A DNA stretch of 55,942 bases from an uncultured Prevotellaceae bacterium (GTDB lineage: Bacteria > Bacteroidota > Bacteroidia > Bacteroidales > Bacteroidaceae). This document shows positions 51,273 to 55,942 of the stretch, in pieces. Made by a program: the position numbers and the translations under genes. Location: the NCBI GenBank assembly GCA_900543815.1, contig UQST01000016.1, positions 1 through 55,942 on the forward strand, written 5' to 3'. The notes beneath the pieces were generated by a model, which saw only the letters and a program-made list of their open reading frames with translations, had not been told where the DNA came from and did no database searches. The stretch's first letter is position 1. Each line of letters begins with the position of its first letter.

Positions 51273-51273
51273 A

Positions 51274-51344
51274 CGGGACTCTGTATGAATATGCCAAGTA
51301 GGTGAACGCAGAACTTAGACGATATCAAATAGACAGAAATCCCG
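51274..51344 (+). promoter_or_regulatory. Predicted antiterminator of the aromatic operon
   Basis: CGGGA (51274-51278) and TCTGT (51280-51284) can pair with TCCCG (51340-51344) and ACAGA (51333-51337), a 10-bp stem with one small internal loop. It uses bases 51337-51344, which are also the 5' arm of the terminator stem, so the two structures exclude each other. Its 5' strand begins 2 bases after the leader-peptide stop. Confidence 0.65.
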
Positions 51345-51365
51345 CTCCGTAATGAAGCGGGATTT
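51337..51365 (+). terminator. Attenuator terminator of the aromatic operon
   Basis: AAATCCCGCT (51337-51346) pairs perfectly with AGCGGGATTT (51356-51365) around a 9-nt loop, followed by TCTTTTATA. It is a strong intrinsic terminator placed between the leader peptide and pheA. Confidence 0.88.
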
Positions 51366-51395
51366 TCTTTTATAAGGCTCATGAAGGGAAATGGA

Positions 51396-52238
51396 ATGAG
51401 AAAAGTAGCTATACAGGGCATCAAGGGCAGTTTTCATGATATTGCCGCCCACAGGTATTTCGAGGGCGAGGATATAGAATTGCTCTGCTGCGACACCTTC
51501 GAGGAGGTGTTTGCACATCTTCACGACGAGGATGATGTGGTTGCCCTGGTGGCCATCGAGAACACCATAGCAGGCAGTCTGCTGCACAACTACGAGTTGC
51601 TCCGGGAGAGCGGAGCCACTATCGTAGGCGAACTGAAGTTGCGCATCTGCCACAGCATCATGTGCCTGCCAGAGGATGACTGGAGCGACATCACCGAGGT
51701 GAATTCCCATCCTGTGGCGCTGATGCAGTGCAGGGACTTCCTGGCACGCCACTGCGAGATGAAGGTGGTGGAGGTGGTCGATACGGCAGGAGCGGCAGCA
51801 CACATCAGCATGTTCCATATGCGTGGGCATGCTGCCATCTGCCACAAGGATGCTGCCGCCATCTATGGGATGAAGGTGCTGGAGACAGGCATAGAGACCA
51901 ACAAGCACAACTTCACGCGCTTCATGGTTCTGGCCCGTCCCGAGAAAGCCGGACAGATGCGCAATACGAAGGATGCCAACAAGGCCAGTCTGGCCTTCAC
52001 TCTGCCTCATGAGGAGGGTTCGCTCAGCGCCATCCTTTCTGTGCTGTCGTTCTACAAGCTCAATCTGACCAAGATACAGTCTCTGCCCATCATCGGCAAG
52101 GAGTGGCAGTATATGTTTTACGTTGACCTCTCATTCGACCAGGACCGCAGGTTTCACCAGGCTGTGAACGCCATCAGTCCGCTGGTAAGTGAGTTGAAAA
52201 TACTGGGAGAATATCAAGATGGAAAGCAAAGTATATGA
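51396..52238 (+). CDS. pheA: Prephenate dehydratase with C-terminal ACT domain
   Basis: A 280-residue enzyme converting prephenate to phenylpyruvate. Catalytic-domain motifs: VAIQGIKGSFHDIAAHRYF, VALVAIENTIAGSLLHNYEL, CHSIMCLP and NKHNFTRFMVL with the catalytic Thr-Arg-Phe. The C-terminal ACT domain (HEEGSLSAILSVLSFYKLNL, then SLPIIGKEWQYMFYVD) is the site of Phe feedback inhibition in relatives. There is no fused chorismate mutase; that activity is in the third gene of the operon. The ATG at 51396 matches the family start (MRKVAIQG) and has AAGGG 8 bases upstream; an ATG at 51381 is the alternative. It overlaps the aminotransferase gene by 20 bases. Confidence 0.93.
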   Translation: MRKVAIQGIKGSFHDIAAHRYFEGEDIELLCCDTFEEVFAHLHDEDDVVALVAIENTIAGSLLHNYELLRESGATIVGELKLRICHSIMCLPEDDWSDITEVNSHPVALMQCRDFLARHCEMKVVEVVDTAGAAAHISMFHMRGHAAICHKDAAAIYGMKVLETGIETNKHNFTRFMVLARPEKAGQMRNTKDANKASLAFTLPHEEGSLSAILSVLSFYKLNLTKIQSLPIIGKEWQYMFYVDLSFDQDRRFHQAVNAISPLVSELKILGEYQDGKQSI

Positions 52239-53409
52239 TGTGAAGCCCGCCGATAGGCTGGCCACAGTGAACGAGTATTACTTCAGCCGCAAGGGTAAGG
52301 AAGTGGCGCGGCTCAATGCCGAGGGCAAGGATATCATCAGTCTGGCCATCGGCAGCCCCGACATGCCGCCCTCCAAGGAAACTATCGATGTGCTCTGTGA
52401 GCAGGCACGCAGGCCCGACACCCACGGCTATCAGCCCACGGTGGGCACCAAGGAGCTGCGCGAAGCCATGTCGCGTTTCTACCGTCGCTGGTATGGAGTG
52501 GAGTTGGATGCCAATACGGAGATTCAGCCACTGATAGGCAGCAAGGAAGGTATCCTGCATGTGACGCTTGCCTTCGTCAATCCGGGCGAGCAGGTGCTGG
52601 TTCCCAATCCCGGTTATCCCACCTACACCAGTCTGAGCAAACTGCTGGGAGCACAGGTGGTCAACTATGACCTGTTGCCCGAGAACGGCTGGCAGCCCGA
52701 CTTCGACGAGCTGGAGCGTATGGACCTGAGCCGTGTGAAGCTCATGTGGACCAATTACCCCAACATGCCCACCGGCGCTCCTGCACGCAAGCAGACCTAT
52801 GAGCGGCTCGTGGCATTTGCCCGCAAGCACAACATAGTGGTGGTCAATGACAATCCCTACAGCTTTATCCTCAATCAGGGCGAGAAGCTGTCCATCCTGC
52901 AGGTGCCCGGTGCCAAGGACTGCTGCATAGAGTTCAACTCCATGTCCAAGAGCCACAATATGCCGGGCTGGCGCGTGGGCATGCTGGCCACAAACGCACA
53001 GTTCGTGCAGTGGATACTGAAGGTGAAGAGCAATATCGACTCCGGCACGTTCCGCGCATTGCAGTTGGCAGCCGCCCAGGCCTATGACAACACCGACTCC
53101 TGGCACACACAGGCCAACGTGGGAACCTACAGCAAGCGCCGTGCAATGGCCGAGGAGATCATGAAGGTGCTGGGCTGTGAGTTCGATGCAGAGCAGACGG
53201 GCATGTTCCTGTGGGGCAGAATACCCGACTCATACACCGATGCAGAGCAGCTCACAGAGCGCGTGCTGCACGAAGCCCGCGTGTTCATCACCCCGGGATT
53301 TATCTTTGGCAGCAACGGCAAGCGCTATGTCCGCATCAGCCTCTGTGCCAAGGATGACAAGTTCCAGGAGGCTGTACGCCGCGTGAAAGCGGTCTTCGGC
53401 AACAACTGA
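52219..53409 (+). CDS. Aminotransferase class I/II (aromatic amino acid step)
   Basis: A 396-residue fold-type I PLP aminotransferase. Landmarks: ISLAIGSPDMPPSKETIDVL, LVPNPGYPTYTSLSKLLGAQ, NYPNMPTGAPAR, VVVNDNPYSFILNQ and the PLP lysine K244 in FNSMSKSHNMPGWRVG, then ARVFITPGFIFGSNGKRY. It belongs to the aspartate/LL-diaminopimelate-type group. Its position between pheA and the chorismate-forming gene, with overlapping frames, points to amination of phenylpyruvate and 4-hydroxyphenylpyruvate as its job here; that assignment rests on context. Confidence 0.9.
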   Translation: MESKVYDVKPADRLATVNEYYFSRKGKEVARLNAEGKDIISLAIGSPDMPPSKETIDVLCEQARRPDTHGYQPTVGTKELREAMSRFYRRWYGVELDANTEIQPLIGSKEGILHVTLAFVNPGEQVLVPNPGYPTYTSLSKLLGAQVVNYDLLPENGWQPDFDELERMDLSRVKLMWTNYPNMPTGAPARKQTYERLVAFARKHNIVVVNDNPYSFILNQGEKLSILQVPGAKDCCIEFNSMSKSHNMPGWRVGMLATNAQFVQWILKVKSNIDSGTFRALQLAAAQAYDNTDSWHTQANVGTYSKRRAMAEEIMKVLGCEFDAEQTGMFLWGRIPDSYTDAEQLTERVLHEARVFITPGFIFGSNGKRYVRISLCAKDDKFQEAVRRVKAVFGNN

Positions 53410-53525
53410 ACGGCACTACATATATATAATAAGGAAGCAACAACAGACAAGAAATACAAATCCGGCGGAAGTGGGTGTGCGCTTCGGGCGACTACTTTTC
53501 CTCCCGCACAAAACAACAATAGACT

Positions 53526-54593
53526 ATGGAATTGGACATTCAGCCATTGAACTTGCCAGGTATAGAGGCCAAGCGCCCCCTGGTGATTGCAGGCCCCTGC
53601 AGCGCAGAGACCGAGGAGCAGGTGATGACTACAGCCGTTGGCTTGGCGTCAAAGGGTGTGAAAATCTTCAGAGCGGGAATATGGAAGCCCCGCACAAAGC
53701 CCGGAGGCTTTGAGGGCAACGGCGAGAAGGCACTTCCCTGGATGCAGAGGGTGAAGGAAGAGACAGGCATGCTGACTGCCACCGAGGTGGCTACTCCCAA
53801 GCATGTGGAGGCTGCTCTGAAGGCCGGTATCGATGTGCTGTGGGTGGGTGCGCGCACGACCACCAATCCCTTTGCCATGCAGGAACTGGCCGACAGCCTG
53901 CGCGGAGTGGATGTGCCTGTGCTGGTGAAGAACCCCGTGAGCCCTGATCTGGAGCTGTGGATAGGCGCACTGCTTCGCATCAACGGTGCCGGTATCAAGC
54001 GTCTGGGAGCCATTCACCGTGGTTTCAGCAGCACCGACCAGAAGCTCTACCGCAACACTCCTCTGTGGCACATTCCCATTGAACTGCACCGCCGCTTCCC
54101 CTCTCTGCCCATCGTCTGTGACCCCAGCCACATCGGCGGACGACGTGACCTCATCGCCCCTCTCTGCCAGCAGGCTATGGATATGGGCTTTTCGGGACTC
54201 ATCGTAGAGAGCCACTGCTCGCCCGATGAGGCATGGAGCGATGCCAAGCAGCAGGTTACACCCGAGGTGCTCGACTTCATTCTCGACCGTCTGGTCATCC
54301 GTGACAATGTGGAGTTGACAGAGTCACTGGCCAGCCTGAGGAAGCAGATTGACACGATGGACGACAATCTGATGGACCTCCTGACCAAGAGGATGCGCGT
54401 GAGCCGCGAGATAGCACAGTACAAGAAGGAGCACAACATGGCCGTGGTACAGACCGGGCGCTATGCCGAGATACTGGACAAGCGGGGTGCACAGGGCGCC
54501 ATGTGCGGTATGGACCCCACATTCGTCAAGAAGGTATATGAGGCTATCCACGAGGAGAGTGTGCGCCAGCAGATGGAGATTATCAACCAATAA
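53526..54593 (+). CDS. Bifunctional DAHP synthase / chorismate mutase
   Basis: A 355-residue two-domain enzyme. Residues of about 15-260 are a type I-beta (KDO8P-synthase-like) DAHP synthase: VIAGPCSAETEEQVM, FRAGIWKPRTKPGGFEG, VLWVGARTTTNPFAMQEL, PVLVKNPVSPDLELW, LPIVCDPSHIGGRRDLI and IVESHCSPDEAWSDAKQQ. From about residue 270 an AroQ-type chorismate mutase follows (SLRKQIDTMDDNLMDLLTKR, then MRVSREIAQYKKEHNMAVVQ). The fusion supplies prephenate to both PheA and TyrA and couples the first and the branch-point steps. Fusions of this layout are known from Bacteroidetes. It lies 116 bases after the aminotransferase gene with no terminator between. Confidence 0.93.
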   Translation: MELDIQPLNLPGIEAKRPLVIAGPCSAETEEQVMTTAVGLASKGVKIFRAGIWKPRTKPGGFEGNGEKALPWMQRVKEETGMLTATEVATPKHVEAALKAGIDVLWVGARTTTNPFAMQELADSLRGVDVPVLVKNPVSPDLELWIGALLRINGAGIKRLGAIHRGFSSTDQKLYRNTPLWHIPIELHRRFPSLPIVCDPSHIGGRRDLIAPLCQQAMDMGFSGLIVESHCSPDEAWSDAKQQVTPEVLDFILDRLVIRDNVELTESLASLRKQIDTMDDNLMDLLTKRMRVSREIAQYKKEHNMAVVQTGRYAEILDKRGAQGAMCGMDPTFVKKVYEAIHEESVRQQMEIINQ

Positions 54594-54605
54594 GAGGCTG
54601 CGTAG

Positions 54606-55379
54606 ATGAGAATACTGATACTGGGAGCAGGCAAGATGGGCTCCTTCTTCACCGATGTGCTCTCCTTCGACCACGATTGTGCCGTGTATGAGATAGATGC
54701 CCGCCGTATGCGGTTCCTCTATCACACCCAGCGCTTCACGTCAATGGAGGAGATAGAGGAGTTCAAGCCCGAACTGGTAATCAACTGTGTGACGCTGAAA
54801 TACACGTTGCAGGTCTTTGAGCAGGTGATTCCCCACCTGCCCAAGGACTGCATCATCAGCGACATCAGCAGCGTGAAGACCGACTTCCTGGCCTTCTATG
54901 AGAGCACAGGAATGCGCTTCGTGAGCACCCATCCCATGTTTGGTCCCACCTTTGCCAACCTTGGAGCGCTCTCCACCGAGAATGCCATCGTCATCAAGGA
55001 GGGCGACTACATGGGCCGCATCTTCTTCCTCGACCTCTATCGCCGCCTTGGACTCCACGTGCATGAATACACGTTCGAGGAGCACGATGAGGCTATGGCC
55101 TACAGCCTGTCGGTTCCCTTCGTGAGCACCTTCGTGTTCAGTGCGGTCATGAAGCACCAGGATGCGCCCGGCACCACCTTCAAGCGCCACCTGGCCATTG
55201 CACGCGGTGTGCTCTCCGAGGACGATACCCTGCTCAGGGAAATCCTCTTCAACCCGCGCACCAAGAGCCATGTGGAGCAGATACGTGCCGAGCTGAAGGA
55301 CCTGATACACATCATTGACGAGCGCGACGAGGAGGCACTCAATGCCTACCTCACCCGCATCCGCGGCAATATCCGCTAA
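54606..55379 (+). CDS. tyrA: Prephenate dehydrogenase
   Basis: A 257-residue NAD(P)-dependent prephenate dehydrogenase converting prephenate to 4-hydroxyphenylpyruvate for tyrosine. The Rossmann loop is MRILILGAGKMGSFF. The prephenate-binding segment is STHPMFGPTFANLGALSTEN, followed by EYTFEEHDEAMAYSLSVPFV with the conserved His of the family. No ACT or chorismate mutase domain is attached. It starts 12 bases after the DAHP synthase stop and closes the operon; a strong terminator follows at 55471-55513. Confidence 0.93.
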   Translation: MRILILGAGKMGSFFTDVLSFDHDCAVYEIDARRMRFLYHTQRFTSMEEIEEFKPELVINCVTLKYTLQVFEQVIPHLPKDCIISDISSVKTDFLAFYESTGMRFVSTHPMFGPTFANLGALSTENAIVIKEGDYMGRIFFLDLYRRLGLHVHEYTFEEHDEAMAYSLSVPFVSTFVFSAVMKHQDAPGTTFKRHLAIARGVLSEDDTLLREILFNPRTKSHVEQIRAELKDLIHIIDERDEEALNAYLTRIRGNIR

Positions 55380-55470
55380 GCTTCCCGTGAGTTCTTCTCC
55401 CTTGGGCTGTCAGAAAGCATAAGCCTCATTCCCGTCCGTATGAACGAGGGGAGAGACGAAAAACAAGAAT

Positions 55471-55513
55471 GCGACCGACAGATGTCAGGATCAGGCTGGC
55501 CTCTGTCGGTCGC
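55471..55513 (+). terminator. Terminator of the aromatic operon
   Basis: A perfect 12-bp stem (GCGACCGACAGA, 55471-55482, with 55502-55513), followed by TTTTT. Confidence 0.88.
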
Positions 55514-55701
55514 TTTTTGGTTTGGGCTAATCGGAGCCGGATGCGGGCTGGGAACTTACATCGTCAATGGCAGGAAGGTAAGGAAGATATGACTCCTGGC
55601 TTGTTCCATGGAAATTCGCATGGATGAAGATGCCGCTCTGAAGTCTTTTCGTTTGGGGTAACTGTCATGTGCCTCGGAATATTTCAGAGTGGGAAAAAAG
55701 G

Positions 55702-55733
55702 AGGGCTGGATTCCTGGCAGGGAGTCCGGCCCT
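55702..55733 (+). terminator. Second hairpin downstream of the aromatic operon
   Basis: AGGGCTGGATTCC pairs with the 13 bases ending 55733 using two G-T pairs, followed by TTCGTTGTTCTT. The stretch 55514-55907 otherwise contains no recognised gene. Confidence 0.5.
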
Positions 55734-55907
55734 TTCGTTGTTCTTGGGCTTGCCGTCCGCTCATGGTGCTGTCCCCGTGGGCTGGCTCAGGCCGGGGGTG
55801 CTGATCGCGCATGGTGGCCCGGGGCTTTTGCCCTGTAGGGGGGAAGGTGTGATTTCATTGTGAATGGGGCGGGACACTGGTCATTGTGTGTCACTGCCCA
55901 CTATGAT

Positions 55908-55915
55908 TATTTTTG
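55908..55915 (+). promoter_or_regulatory. Putative -7 box for a gene beyond the window end
   Basis: TATTTTTG matches TAnnTTTG in an AT-rich stretch at the right edge. A plausible -33 ATTG lies about 20 bases upstream. The gene it would serve lies outside the window. Confidence 0.35.
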
Positions 55916-55942
55916 CAAAACGGCTATAATTGGGAAAAGTCT

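Overview
The window looks like a chromosomal segment of a Bacteroidales bacterium, most likely a Prevotella-like gut or oral species. The evidence is promoter -7 boxes of the form TAnnTTTG (one at a perfect 19-nt spacing from a TTTG -33 box), a SusD-like protein, DUF285/BspA-type and DUF4468 proteins, exported proteins ending in a shared 'YD-L/I-S/T-GRR ... GIYI-NG' tail, and the fused DAHP synthase-chorismate mutase typical of Bacteroidetes. This taxonomic call is inference; there is no rRNA in the window. Most of it is of medium GC, with AT-richer islands at about 1-1.7 kb, 27.5-28.1 kb and 34.2-35.4 kb that look acquired.

Layout. (1) 1-2.6 kb: a DNA-inversion locus for a type I restriction specificity gene. 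The 3' half of an hsdS gene (+) faces an inverted, start-less hsdS cassette (-). The two share a perfect 31-bp inverted repeat, and a tyrosine recombinase gene lies alongside. (2) 2.6-5.3 kb: an HI0933-type flavoprotein and a membrane acyltransferase, divergent. (3) 5.7-12.1 kb: two exported proteins, a metallophosphoesterase and a 1306-residue double-LamG protein. (4) 12.7-22.6 kb, all minus: a GH2 glycosidase, then a five-gene metal-efflux operon (outer-membrane factor, adaptor, CzcA-type pump, response regulator, histidine kinase). (5) 23.2-30.5 kb, minus: an unusually long SusD-like protein with a small exported partner, a solo helicase-associated-domain protein, an outer-membrane barrel and a CstA-type transporter. 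(6) 30.6-34 kb: a GHL10-type glycosidase and a long-chain acyl-CoA synthetase. (7) 34.3-35.3 kb: a compact DUF3791-DUF3990-DUF3791-like module that resembles a toxin-antitoxin cassette. (8) 35.5-39.4 kb: a secreted protein of unknown function, a truncated tandem copy of it, and a DUF285 repeat protein that has lost its start at the same junction. (9) 40-45.3 kb, minus: uvrA, a DUF4468 protein, and a sugar mutarotase with a FucP-type symporter. (10) 45.7-50.9 kb: a ThrE-type exporter, a basic-secretory-protein peptidase, an alkaline-phosphatase-superfamily enzyme, and metY. (11) 50.9-55.4 kb: a small helical protein, then a Phe/Tyr biosynthetic operon (pheA, aminotransferase, DAHP synthase-chorismate mutase, tyrA).

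The most informative new observations are three. First, the aromatic operon is headed by a Phe/Tyr-rich leader peptide (10 of 11 consecutive codons are Phe or Tyr), too short to be picked up by ordinary gene calling. It is followed by a terminator and a mutually exclusive antiterminator, which makes a complete transcription-attenuation circuit. Second, the hsdS locus is arranged for recombinase-driven switching of DNA-methylation specificity. Third, the intergenic regions carry several families of short-period repeats: a 22-bp-period GC-rich family at three loci, a 23-bp-period family at two loci, a triple 22-bp palindrome, and a larger palindromic element at two convergent gene junctions. No CRISPR array, tRNA, rRNA or intact insertion sequence was recognised.
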